DNA of 64,000 nt from Streptomyces sp. NBC_00536 (lineage in GTDB: Bacteria > Actinomycetota > Actinomycetes > Streptomycetales > Streptomycetaceae): positions 8,600,209 through 8,664,208 of the forward strand of contig NZ_CP107819.1 in assembly GCF_036346295.1 (NCBI RefSeq). The letters are read 5' to 3'. Shown one piece after another: positions 25,577 to 33,735 of the stretch (its first letter is position 1; each line of letters begins with the position of its first letter). A program made the position numbers and the translations under genes. Under the pieces are notes generated by a model, which worked only from the letters and a program-made list of their open reading frames with translations, was not told the DNA's origin and did no database searches.

Positions 25577-26230
25577 CGCCGGATCAACACCGTGCTCGCC
25601 GGGGTACGCGAGTTCCTCGCACACGGCACGACATTGGGCACGGTGCCGATGTTCGCGCTGTCCCAGCTCTACGAGATCGCCGACGACCGGGACCTGCCGC
25701 CCGAGGCCCGCAGCGAGGGCAGCGGGCTGCGCTACTTCGCCAAGGCCAGGCACCGGGCCGCCGAGCCGAACGAGCCGGTCGGCCGCGCCACGGACGAGGA
25801 GGCCCTGGCCCTGCTGCGAGCCTGCCGCAGCGCCCGGGACCGGTTCATCGTGCTGCTGCTGGCCAGGGCCGGACTGCGCCGAAGCGAGGCCGTGGGCCTG
25901 CGCCGGGAAGACATCCACTTCGTCCTGGACGCCAGCGGGCTGGGCTGCCGGATTCCCGGCTCCCACCTGCACGTGGTACGCCGCAACAACGACAACGGCG
26001 CCTGGGCGAAGTCGAGGCGCTCGAGCACGGTCCCTGTCGACTTCCTGCTGGTCCAGGCTTACGACCAGTACGCCGTCGAACGGGACACCTGCCGCGAGGC
26101 ACGCGACAGCGACTTCGTCATGGTGAACCTGTTCCGGCAGCCGCTCGGGGCGCCCATACCGCCCGCGGCCTTGAACGACCTGTTCGGCCGGCTGTCGCGC
26201 CGGGCAGGGCTGCCCAAGGGCGTCCATCCC
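25577..26230 (+). pseudogene. Tyrosine recombinase remnant (Tn554-type TnpA)
   Basis: About 218 residues match the central part of actinobacterial tyrosine recombinases found with TnpB/TnpC: RINTVLAGVREFLAHG, LYEIADDRDLPPEARSEG, FIVLLLARAGLRRSEAVGLR (containing the first catalytic Arg), VHVVRRNN-type segment, AWAKSRRSSTVPVDFLL (catalytic Lys region), and GLPKGVHP. The sequence breaks just before the expected HxLRH box, so the second Arg and the nucleophilic Tyr are lost, as is the N-terminus. It is a dead remnant of a three-gene transposon whose tnpC survives downstream. Confidence 0.75.
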
Positions 26231-26547
26231 TGTCAGCGTTCACGTAATTCCTCATCCCGGCCTCCTTCGTCCCCACCCGCCGGCCTCGAAGTGGCGGTGC
26301 TGACTGAGGGGGCCGCCCGATCTCGAAGTGTGCGGGCCGAGCCGGGCCGTCAAGGACGCCTTCGGCGTCGCCAAGGCGATGAGCTGCGCTCATCCTTGAC
26401 GGCCCGCCCCGACCCTGAACCTCGGCTGGCTATCGGGCGGCCCGGGGAGGTGTGGCATCCCCATGGGGACGAAGGTGCAACTCCGCCGTCCCCATGGCCC
26501 ATTCCGTGACGCTGGGGGTGGGGAATATCGCCGTCGTTCACACGCCG
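26231..26547. other. Insert with recombinogenic inverted repeats inside the transposon remnant
   Basis: The segment replacing the tnpA end and most of tnpB begins with TTCACGTAATTCCTCATCCC then CTTCGTCCCC, similar to the 50-bp repeat ends at 11233 and 13421. It contains a branched palindrome: 14-bp arms at 26343-26356 and 26393-26406 enclose two smaller hairpins (GACGCC-TTC-GGCGTC and GATGAGC-TGC-GCTCATC). No gene is visible. It may be a small non-autonomous element. Confidence 0.45.
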
Positions 26548-26852
26548 CCCCGTCGTACTTGCCGGAGCTGAGGGCCTACCTCGACACGCTGCTGAGAGAC
26601 CGCGAACGTCTCGCCGCGGCGACCGAACTGGACGACTGAGCCCGCACCGAATCGACCCCGTCCGAAGAGGAGATCAAGCGCATCCGCACCCTGATCCGAC
26701 GCGTCGAGACCGATCTCGAAGGACTCACCGACGACTAACGTGAGCAGATCAAGGAAGCCACCCGGACCCTGCGCAAGACCCGCACAGTCTCCCTCGGCAT
26801 GCCCGGCGTCCGGGCCCCGGAGCCGAACCTGCGGCTGGAGCGCGAAGCGTGA
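26548..26852 (+). pseudogene. C-terminal remnant of a Tn554-type TnpB
   Basis: One frame reads SYLPELRAYLDTLLRDRERL, TESTPSEEEIKRIRTLIRR and LGMPGVRAPEPNLRLEREA, the C-terminal helical region expected before tnpC, but it is interrupted by in-frame TGA (26638) and TAA (26736). Its final TGA overlaps the GTG start of tnpC, preserving the ancestral coupling. Not functional. Confidence 0.6.
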
Positions 26853-27373
26853 CCACACCACCGGACCACCTGGCCAAGGCGCGGGCCGCGGACTCCGAAC
26901 GCCGTCGGTCCCGCGTCCTCAAGGCCCTCGACCGACTCGCCGCCAACGGCGAGGAGATCAGCGTCTCCGCGGTCGCCCGCGCGGCCGGCGTTCACCGCAG
27001 CCTGATCCACCGTCACGGCGACCTGCACGCGGCCGTTCTCGCCCACGTGGCCGAGCCCCCGCCCGGCACAACGGCGGGCACGCAGGTCAGCCGCCAGTCA
27101 CTGCTGGCCGACGTCGCGAACCTCACGGCCCGCAACAGCCGCCTATCCGCACACATCACCCGGCTCGAACGATGCCTCTCCGAGGCCCTGGGGCAGGCGG
27201 CCTGGGAAGCCTCCGGCCTCGGCGCCCCGGCAGACGTCGAAACGCTCACCCGCCGGGTCACCGAGCTGGAACAGCAGAGCCTCGACCTCCGCACGGAACT
27301 TGCCGAACGCGACGAGGACCTCACCGCGGCACGGGCGGCCAACCGCGAACTGATGAACCAGATCAACCGCTGA
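26849..27373 (+). CDS. TnpC-like accessory transposition protein (DUF6262)
   Basis: A 174-residue protein beginning with a GTG that overlaps the tnpB remnant. The N-terminal third has a TetR-like helix-turn-helix (ISVSAVARAAGVHRSLIHRH), and the remainder is coiled-coil (LLADVANLTARNSRL, LTRRVTELEQQSLDLRTELA, LAERDEDLTAARAANREL). This is the architecture of the third gene of Tn554-type tyrosine-recombinase transposons, an accessory DNA-binding protein. It appears intact although its partners are broken, so it is probably an orphan. Confidence 0.7.
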   Translation: MTTPPDHLAKARAADSERRRSRVLKALDRLAANGEEISVSAVARAAGVHRSLIHRHGDLHAAVLAHVAEPPPGTTAGTQVSRQSLLADVANLTARNSRLSAHITRLERCLSEALGQAAWEASGLGAPADVETLTRRVTELEQQSLDLRTELAERDEDLTAARAANRELMNQINR

Positions 27374-27410
27374 TTCCCTAAACTGACAAAGCGTGTGCAC
27401 GTGATTTCGG

Positions 27411-28481
27411 TCAGAGCCGCCGTTCACTCTGCCGCTGTAGGCACCACACGTAGTACCACTTGTTGTCTTCCACCGGGCCCTTTGACTTGTCGGCAAGCAT
27501 TGCCTGCGCCCAGCCCACGGCACCTCCACCAGCCCCACCCACAAGTCCAGTCACATACTCTTTGAAGACGGCCCCGTACACCGCGGCCAGGACCACCGTC
27601 ACACCTGCCACCACGGCCCCCGTTGTTGCAAAGGCGCGTTGTCGACTCAACACGCGCATGGTGGATTCCAGCTCGCGGACCCCCTCCTCAATCTCAAAAC
27701 CCACATCCCGCATAGCGCGGTCCATCTGCTCCGCATCCACAGCCTCATCCAGGGCATTGAACTCGCGACGCAGAAACGTACGAAACCCGCGAAATGAGTT
27801 GAACTCACCCTCCGTAATCTTACTAAATTCCCCCAGAGAAACCCCTTCAATGAAGGGGATGTCCATGGCGACAATTGGGCGGACCATCCGGTTCATCTCT
27901 GGCCGTGTCTGTGAAACCTCGACCAATCGACCATCCCGCAAAAGGTAATCGACCGCCGACGACTGCACGTGTGGAGGCTCTATCCACTCACCGTCGACGA
28001 TCGAAAGAGTGGAAATTGTAGGTAGGTACGCCGTAAGGCCCATGCGAAGCAGCCCCTCCGCGTCAAGAATCCACCGTCCCAGGGACGCGAGATCCGGGCA
28101 GTGCATCCCGTACGTAATGGAGCGATAGTTCTCAGCACTGTCAACATCACTCATGGCCACAAAGTTCCTTGTTCCGATCTCATGAAGACCAGCACCGGGG
28201 CTATGGGACATGAGCAACGTGTCGGATATCAGCGTCACTCGCTTAGTAACAGCAGCAAGGTCTTCTCCTTGCCGGGAGGAGACGTGTACGGAATACCGCT
28301 CCCCTCCGCCTGGTGGCTGCCACGGCCCCCATAGACCGTCTCCCCGCGTAAAGAACATCCCGTACTTGCGGGCTACGCTCTCAGGATCAAGGCGAGTGAT
28401 ACCGCGTTTCCTGAAGAACTTCCTCATCTGCTTCGCGACTTCAGGGCTCTGAACCCTTACATCCCTCTGACGTCTCCACAT
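27411..28481 (-). CDS. Unknown protein with one internal TM segment
   Basis: A 356-residue protein that I do not recognise. The N-terminal region is basic (MRKFFRKRGITRLD). The central part looks like a folded mixed domain (IGTRNFVAMSDVDSAENYRS, then LGRWILDAEGLLRMGLTAYL). A Glu-rich helical stretch (AMRDVGFEIEEGVRELEST) precedes one hydrophobic segment, TTGAVVAGVTVVLAAVYGAV, near residue 300. Codon usage is less extreme in GC than neighbours, suggesting separate acquisition. The ATG at 28481 has no strong ribosome binding site; Met18 is an alternative. It is convergent with the tnpC-like gene. Confidence 0.55.
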   Translation of the reverse strand: MWRRQRDVRVQSPEVAKQMRKFFRKRGITRLDPESVARKYGMFFTRGDGLWGPWQPPGGGERYSVHVSSRQGEDLAAVTKRVTLISDTLLMSHSPGAGLHEIGTRNFVAMSDVDSAENYRSITYGMHCPDLASLGRWILDAEGLLRMGLTAYLPTISTLSIVDGEWIEPPHVQSSAVDYLLRDGRLVEVSQTRPEMNRMVRPIVAMDIPFIEGVSLGEFSKITEGEFNSFRGFRTFLRREFNALDEAVDAEQMDRAMRDVGFEIEEGVRELESTMRVLSRQRAFATTGAVVAGVTVVLAAVYGAVFKEYVTGLVGGAGGGAVGWAQAMLADKSKGPVEDNKWYYVWCLQRQSERRL

Positions 28482-28598
28482 TCACGCAGGATCCATCACT
28501 GCACACAGGCCGTCTAGAGCACGACGAGATGTTGATCAGAGTCGATCCGAACGTAGGCCCCTCCCCTCAATTTTCGCTCCCGGTTCGCTCCATCACCG

Positions 28599-29252
28599 TC
28601 ACCCCCACCACGCTAGGGCGGCTGTGTTGATCGCCAGGTGCACCGTCAGCATCAGGCAGCCACCGCCTCGGTCCGCAACACCTGTCGCGCACCCACCACC
28701 CACGGGTGTATGCCGCTGAACTGGGCGATCGTCAGGCTTCCCGAGCTCACACTCCGGGCAACCCCGAGAGAAAGGCAGTGCCTTGGGCCCGCTCGCGGTC
28801 CGGATGGACTCCACCTTCCACTCCGGCGGGGGTGGCTGCGGCCTGCGCGCCTGGACGGTGGCGAGTTCCGCCTCCAGCGACGCGATGGCCTGCGCGGCCT
28901 GCCGTTGCTGCCAGGTCAGCCACGCCCGTACCGCCCGCCAGCTCTCCAGGCGCGTCTCCAGCTCACTCATCAGGACCACACTCCGGCTCGGTGACCACGA
29001 ACTCGCCGCCCGCTCACCTCGCGCACCCCACCGGGTCCTTCCTGGGCGGCCGTCCACAACCGGGTCCTGCCCCCCCCGGCTCCAGTCGGCGGTACGCCAG
29101 TGGGGGTGGGAGTCGATCCGCAGGGTCAGGGCGAACAGGTCGGCCCGCAGCTCCGCCGCTCCCGTCGCGGGCCGGTAGGCGAGTCGGTTGTAGGTCCGGG
29201 TCCAGTCGTGCTGGAGCCGGAGCAGATCGTCGGGGAAGTGGAAGTGCGGCAT
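28599..29252 (-). CDS. Hypothetical protein, apparent fusion of two small Streptomyces proteins
   Basis: The 217-residue frame begins MPHFHFPDDLLRLQHDWTRT with YNRLAYRPATG, then has a low-complexity linker, then restarts with MSELETRLESWRAVRAWL and a helical Ala/Gln-rich part. I associate these two openings with separate small proteins often encoded side by side in Streptomyces. Here they share one frame, so an indel probably fused them, or the second Met at about 28969 is the true start of a second protein. The C-terminus has Cys-containing segments (GCPECELG, GGCATG). Function unknown. Confidence 0.45.
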   Translation of the reverse strand: MPHFHFPDDLLRLQHDWTRTYNRLAYRPATGAAELRADLFALTLRIDSHPHWRTADWSRGGQDPVVDGRPGRTRWGARGERAASSWSPSRSVVLMSELETRLESWRAVRAWLTWQQRQAAQAIASLEAELATVQARRPQPPPPEWKVESIRTASGPKALPFSRGCPECELGKPDDRPVQRHTPVGGGCATGVADRGGGCLMLTVHLAINTAALAWWG

Positions 29253-29317
29253 CTACTCATTGAACCAGCTGTTCGAATGTTTGTGCGAGTGGGGGTTTGT
29301 GGTCCTTGAGGGGTGTT

Positions 29318-29340
29318 GTGACTGAGCGTTGCAGTTGGCC
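29318..29340 (+). repeat. Solo copy of the GTGACTGAG terminal repeat
   Basis: GTGACTGAGCGTTGCAGTTG followed by GCC resembles the 24-bp ends at 22848 and 23864. No partner or transposase is nearby, so it is probably the scar of a lost element. Confidence 0.45.
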
Positions 29341-29422
29341 AGTGAGCGCGATAGCTGGCCAGTCTGAGCACGGGCGTACCCGCAGGCCAGAGGTATCCCT
29401 CCCTGCGGGGTCACATGAAGCA

Positions 29423-29444
29423 CCCCTGGCCGCATGGCCAGGGG
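29423..29444. terminator. Hairpin terminator
   Basis: CCCCTGGCC at 29423-29431 pairs perfectly with GGCCAGGGG at 29436-29444 with a 4-base loop. It lies about 135 bp beyond the stop of the tyrosinase remnant and is its likely original terminator. Confidence 0.6.
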
Positions 29445-29578
29445 CGTCCTCGAACGACTCCTCGGCATCAGCCCCGCTGCCCCGCCTTGAGCGAGTAGCC
29501 GATGCGAGCCAGCTGCGGCTGGGCAGGTGGCCCGGCCGCATCTCTTGCACCTCAGCGGTACAGGCTGGTCCGGGCCTG

Positions 29579-30150
29579 TCAGGAGCTCTGCTCGGAGTAC
29601 CGGTAGCCGAGCGCAGTGGTGTCCATGACGCTCGCGACGGTGACGTCGTAGGCAGGCAGGTTGTCGGTGAGCGCGGCCGGCCGGCCGTTGCTCGCGCCGT
29701 CGTAGGCCTGGGCACGGGAGGGCGTGCTGCTCTGCCAGAGGGCCCAGAGGCGGTCGAGGTTGGCCGTGTGCAGCCAGTAGATCGGGTCGTTGGGCGCAGC
29801 GCCGGTGGACATCTCTCCGCCGATGCCTGCGTTGACCTGGCCGTTGACGGTGGACTCCAGGTTCCGGCGGAGGCTGTCATAGGTTGTGCTGATCTGGAGG
29901 GCGTTGGCGACGAACTCGCTGCTGCTCCAGGGGCTGATCTTGTCGCCGTTGTTGAAGCGGCGGGTCAGGGTGTGCCTGGCGGGGTAGGTCACCACCCAGG
30001 GGCCGAAGCGCCCTGCGGTGGCGACCTGGTGGCCCTTGGCGGGGTCCCCGTTGCCGCCGGCGTAGTCCGGGGTGAGGACAGCAGACGCGGCCGGGTTCGC
30101 CGCGTCCTTGCTGACGTCCCAGTAGGGCACGGTGGGGTGCGTGGTGGGGG
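29579..30150 (-). pseudogene. Tyrosinase (MelC2-type) gene truncated at its 5' end
   Basis: On the minus strand about 190 residues match the C-terminal two-thirds of a tyrosinase: PTVPYWDVSKDAANP (family LPYWDW), FGPWVVTYPARHTLTRRF, SLRRNLE, then MSTGAAPNDPIYWLHTANLD and RLWALWQ, the copper-B region. The family motif is SPxDPxFxLHHxxxDRxWxxWQ; here the second His of LHH is replaced by Thr. The CuA histidine region is absent. The frame extends upstream only as Pro/Arg filler that overlaps the tniA gene. The gene was therefore truncated by the neighbouring transposition module and is not expected to be active. Confidence 0.8.
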
Positions 30151-30185
30151 AGCGGGGCGGGTCGCCTGAGGCCGCGCGGGTGGGG

Positions 30186-31853
30186 ATGCGTGTTACGGCG
30201 GTGGGCCGGTTGCTGGAGCTTCGGGCGGCGGGCTCGTTGACGTCGTCGCATGTGCGGGTGGTGGCAGGGGCGTTGGGGGTGTCGGAGCGGACGGTGTGGC
30301 GTTGGCTTGCGGCCCCGTTGCCTGCTGACGGCGTGGCCTGTGTGCCGGGTGCTCGGGGGGTGAGGGAGGACCGGTTCGTTGTGACGGGTGAGGTCCGGGC
30401 GCTGCTGGCGCTGTGGGGCGGGAACGTGGCGGCTGTCCAGCGTGATCTGGCTTCGCGTGCGGCCGGCCGGTCGCCCGCGGGTGTCGTGCCGTCGCTGACG
30501 ACGCTGCGTCGTGCGTTGCGCCGTGATCTGTCGGCGGGGGAGCGCGCGGGGCTCGCGGGCGGGGAGAGGGCCGCGCGGAAACATGACGTGTTCCTGGCCC
30601 GGCCACGGGGGTGGCGCAACCAGGTGTGGGAGGCCGATCACGTCCAGGCGCCGGTCCGGGTCGATGTCGAGGGCGTGGCACGCCGGCCGTGGATCACCTG
30701 GTTCACGGACTGCGCGTCGAACACGATCATGGGCGTGGCGGTCACCCCGGGCCATCCCTCACGGGAATCGGTGCTCGCCGCCTTGCGGTCGGCCGTGCTG
30801 CGCGAGGAACCCTACGGGCCGCAAGGTGGCCTGCCGGAGCGGGTCCGGGTGGACCGGGGCAAGGACTTCCTGTCGAAGACGGTGACCGCGGCGTTCGACG
30901 TTCTGGTGGTGACCGTGGAAGACCTACCGGCCTATACCCCGCACCTCAAGGGCACCGTGGAGGGCTTGAACCGGTCGGTGGAAAGGATGTTCCTGGCCGC
31001 TCTGCCGGGCTACGTCCGCCAGCCGCGCCCCGGGAAGCGCCCCGCCCGCCCCAAGGACGAGGTGCTGCTCGGCTTCGAGGATTTCACGGCCCGCCTGCTG
31101 GAGTGGGTGATGTGGTGGAACACCGTCCACCGGCCGGCGCCGTTGGGCGGCAAGACCCCGCTTGAGGCCTGGCAGGACGATCCCACCCCGCTGCGGGAGG
31201 TGGGCGGACAGGAGCTGTGGACGTTCACGCTGGAAGATGACGGCCGGCCCCGGGTCCTGTCCACACGGGGCATCCGGTTCAGGAACCGTGACTACGTGGG
31301 TGCCTGGATGAGCGGCCACGGGGGTCTGAGGGTCCGGGTGCGGTTTATGCCGCACCACGACCACCGCATCGAGGTCTTTGACGCGGACACCGGCCGCTAC
31401 CTGGGCCCCGCCGCCCTGTCCGATGAGGCGAGTGCCGAGCAGATCACCGCGGTGCGCACCGCAAGGGCGACCCGTACCCGCCAGCTGCGCAAGGACCTCT
31501 CGGCCGCGCAGCGCGAGCGCTACGCGGCGGTCACCAGGGCTGAGCAGCCGAGGAGGCTGGGTTCGGTCACCGGGGTTCAGGCGGGTCTGGAGCTGGCGGA
31601 GGCGGACCGCGGGGACCTGTCGGAGCTCGCGTTGCCGGACCTGATCCCGCCGGCTGCGCCGCCGTCTCACTGGCGGACTCCGGCCTCGCTCGCGGCCCGT
31701 ACCCGCCCGGCGTCTGCCCCACTGTCCGGTGACAGGGTGTCCGCCGGTGAAGACGAGGGGATGCCTGTCGGCGGGCCGGCTGCAGACCGGGCCCCTGCCC
31801 GGGTCGAAGCAGACGCAGGTGAGGGCGACGAGCGCGCTGGTGGTGTCCGGTGA
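30186..31853 (+). CDS. tniA: TniA/TnsB-like DDE transposase (Mu-type)
   Basis: From the ATG at 30186 the protein is 555 residues. An N-terminal helix-turn-helix (VRVVAGALGVSERTVWRWLA, about 23-42) precedes a retroviral-integrase-type core with a plausible complete DDE triad: Asp151 (QVWEADHVQ), Asp223 (VRVDRGKDFLS) and Glu259 (HLKGTVEGLN). A Mu transposase C-terminal beta-barrel region follows (RGIRFRNRDYVG), then a basic tail. The family performs strand transfer in Tn7/Tn5053/Mu-like elements with an AAA+ partner. Its start lies at the truncation point of the tyrosinase gene, and its stop overlaps the tniB start (GTGA). No TniQ or TnsA gene accompanies it. Confidence 0.82.
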   Translation: MRVTAVGRLLELRAAGSLTSSHVRVVAGALGVSERTVWRWLAAPLPADGVACVPGARGVREDRFVVTGEVRALLALWGGNVAAVQRDLASRAAGRSPAGVVPSLTTLRRALRRDLSAGERAGLAGGERAARKHDVFLARPRGWRNQVWEADHVQAPVRVDVEGVARRPWITWFTDCASNTIMGVAVTPGHPSRESVLAALRSAVLREEPYGPQGGLPERVRVDRGKDFLSKTVTAAFDVLVVTVEDLPAYTPHLKGTVEGLNRSVERMFLAALPGYVRQPRPGKRPARPKDEVLLGFEDFTARLLEWVMWWNTVHRPAPLGGKTPLEAWQDDPTPLREVGGQELWTFTLEDDGRPRVLSTRGIRFRNRDYVGAWMSGHGGLRVRVRFMPHHDHRIEVFDADTGRYLGPAALSDEASAEQITAVRTARATRTRQLRKDLSAAQRERYAAVTRAEQPRRLGSVTGVQAGLELAEADRGDLSELALPDLIPPAAPPSHWRTPASLAARTRPASAPLSGDRVSAGEDEGMPVGGPAADRAPARVEADAGEGDERAGGVR

Positions 31854-32599
31854 CCGCGCCCACCTACCAGTATGTCGATCTGCCCGGTGCGTCGATCGTG
31901 TCGACGAAGGCGCTGCTGACCGCGCGGGAGAACATCAAGGACACCGTGGCGGCGCGGGCGATGATGTGCATCCACGGTGATGCCGGCTTCGGGAAGACCC
32001 TCGCGGTCAACACCTGTCTGCGTGAGCTGGAGTCCGAGGACGGCGAGGAGGTGTGCCGGGTGATGTTCCGGGCCCGTCCCACCGCCCGCGCGGTACGGTA
32101 CGAGCTCTTCGACGCGCTCGGCCTGCCCGGTGAGCCTCCCCGTCACCCCAGCGAGTTCGACCGCCTCCTGAAAACGGTCCTCGCCGAGCGGCCCCGCACC
32201 TTCCTCGTGGATGAGGCGCAGTGGCTCAACGGGGAGGCCTTCGAGTACTTCCGTTACCTGTGGGACGAGCCCGCCACCCGTATCGCGATCGTGCTCGTCG
32301 GCGGCGCCGGCGCGCACACGGTCCTGCGCCGCGAGCCGATGCTCTCCTCCCGGATCTTCATCTGGCAGCGGTTTATCCGCCTCTCGCGCGCCGAGGTTCT
32401 GGAGACCGTCCCCCTCTTCCACCCCGTCTGGGAGGACGCCTCCCCAGCTGACATCCGCTACGCCGACGAGCGGGCCGCGCACGGCAACTTCCGGGCCTGG
32501 GCACAGCTGACCGCCCACCTACGCACGGGGATGGAGCGGATGGACTGTCCGCGCCCGGACCGCAAACTGCTGCGCTGGGCCTTCAGCCGCCTCGCATGA
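31850..32599 (+). CDS. tniB: TniB/TnsC-like AAA+ ATPase
   Basis: A 249-residue AAA+ protein starting with GTG in a four-base overlap with tniA. Walker A is HGDAGFGKT (about 40-48), Walker B is RTFLVDEAQWL, and a sensor-1-like segment is IAIVLVGGAGAH. It is the size of TniB/MuB-type target-selection ATPases, which recruit the transposase to target DNA. Its stop overlaps the ATG of the next gene (ATGA), so all three genes form a tight operon. Confidence 0.85.
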   Translation: MTAPTYQYVDLPGASIVSTKALLTARENIKDTVAARAMMCIHGDAGFGKTLAVNTCLRELESEDGEEVCRVMFRARPTARAVRYELFDALGLPGEPPRHPSEFDRLLKTVLAERPRTFLVDEAQWLNGEAFEYFRYLWDEPATRIAIVLVGGAGAHTVLRREPMLSSRIFIWQRFIRLSRAEVLETVPLFHPVWEDASPADIRYADERAAHGNFRAWAQLTAHLRTGMERMDCPRPDRKLLRWAFSRLA

Positions 32600-33705
32600 A
32601 CCCGCCCACCACCATCCAGCCGGGTCTGGCGATCGTCTTCGACTCCGGGGACGATGCCGCCTTCACCCACAGCGCGCTGGCCGCCCACCACCCCCCGGCC
32701 GGCCGGGTCACCCTTCATCCCGGCCCGGGTACGACGAGCGATACCGCCCTGGCCCATGACCTGCTGCTCGCCCTGGGCAAACCCGCACACATCCCGGGCC
32801 GCTTCCCCCATGGCCGCCCACCGCTGTGGGAGGCGGCCGCCGCGTGGACGACCGCCTTGGCTGTCACCCGACTGACGGTTCTGCGCGCCCATCTCCTCGA
32901 CGAGCGCCGCCTGCAGCGCGTCCTCACCCTGTGGCGGCAGACGGGCATTCACCTCACCCTCGTCGTCCACCGCCCCCGCCTGACCGCCGCCCTGGACCGT
33001 GCTCTCGCCGACGTGTCCTTTACCCGTACGACCACCCTGGCCGCAGCCCGCGCGCTCTACGGCAAGGAACCCCGACCCCAGACCGACGCCGGGCCGCCTC
33101 CCGAGGACGCGGCCCGGCCCGGCAAGGAGCCGGGCCGCTGGCTCACCCTGTCTTCCCTGGACCGGCTCGTCTCCTACGACAGCCCCAGCCCGTGCACGGG
33201 CCCCTGCACCCCCGGCCCGATCGACTGGAAACACCGCCCTGCCCCCATACCCCTCACCCCCTCCCAAGCAGAGCAAGCCACCCGCCGGATCCATGCCGTG
33301 ACCGCGCATCCGCAACTGGCCGCAGCACTGGCATCCACCCTCTTCACGGGCGCTTCCTTCCAGCAGCTGGCCACCGCCCGAAGCGACGACTTCCACGACA
33401 AGCCGGCCCTGCTCGCACTCCACGACCAGGCCCGCTTCACCGACGGCTGCGCCACCCACGCCGTCCCACCCTGGGCTCAGGTGTTCCTGCGCGCCGCGGC
33501 CCGCTACGCACACCTGACCCAGGCCGCCCACCTGCTGGCCGGCCCCGGGCAGCGCCCGGCCGTCCTGCGCCTGGCCGAGGCAGCCCGTCTGCGACCGCCT
33601 CAGCCACCCGATGCCGGGCGTGCGGGCCGCAAGGGCACCGTGGTGTGGGACTGGCGCGAAGTACAAGAAGCCCACGGCTACTACGCGCCCCCAACCATCC
33701 GCTGA
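32596..33705 (+). CDS. Third gene of the tniAB operon, unknown function
   Basis: A 369-residue protein translationally coupled to tniB. I do not recognise it. The N-terminal half (LAIVFDSGDDAAF, RLTVLRAHLLDERRLQRVLTLW, HLTLVVHRPRL) looks like an alpha/beta nucleotide-binding-type fold without a Walker A. The C-terminal half is helical (PQLAAALASTLFTGASFQQLA, AARYAHLTQAAHLL) and ends in VVWDWREVQEAHGYYAPP. In this position canonical elements carry TniQ, but the Cys/His zinc motifs of TniQ are absent, so it may be a functional substitute. It converges on the second tpg gene with 30 bp between stops. Confidence 0.65.
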   Translation: MNPPTTIQPGLAIVFDSGDDAAFTHSALAAHHPPAGRVTLHPGPGTTSDTALAHDLLLALGKPAHIPGRFPHGRPPLWEAAAAWTTALAVTRLTVLRAHLLDERRLQRVLTLWRQTGIHLTLVVHRPRLTAALDRALADVSFTRTTTLAAARALYGKEPRPQTDAGPPPEDAARPGKEPGRWLTLSSLDRLVSYDSPSPCTGPCTPGPIDWKHRPAPIPLTPSQAEQATRRIHAVTAHPQLAAALASTLFTGASFQQLATARSDDFHDKPALLALHDQARFTDGCATHAVPPWAQVFLRAAARYAHLTQAAHLLAGPGQRPAVLRLAEAARLRPPQPPDAGRAGRKGTVVWDWREVQEAHGYYAPPTIR

Positions 33706-33735
33706 CCCCCACCACAGGCCGGCGCCCTCTTCATG

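Larger units (their letters stand above)
29253..29578. other. Intergenic region with a solo IS-type repeat and terminator
   Basis: No gene. It contains the diverged third copy of the GTGACTGAG repeat (29318-29340) and a hairpin terminator (29423-29444). Confidence 0.5.

Noticed and set aside
32596..33705. Possible Tap (telomere-associated protein) partner for the second tpg
   Set aside because: Wrong size (369 residues versus about 740), opposite strand to tpg and coupled to tniB; no similarity to Tap that I can recognise.
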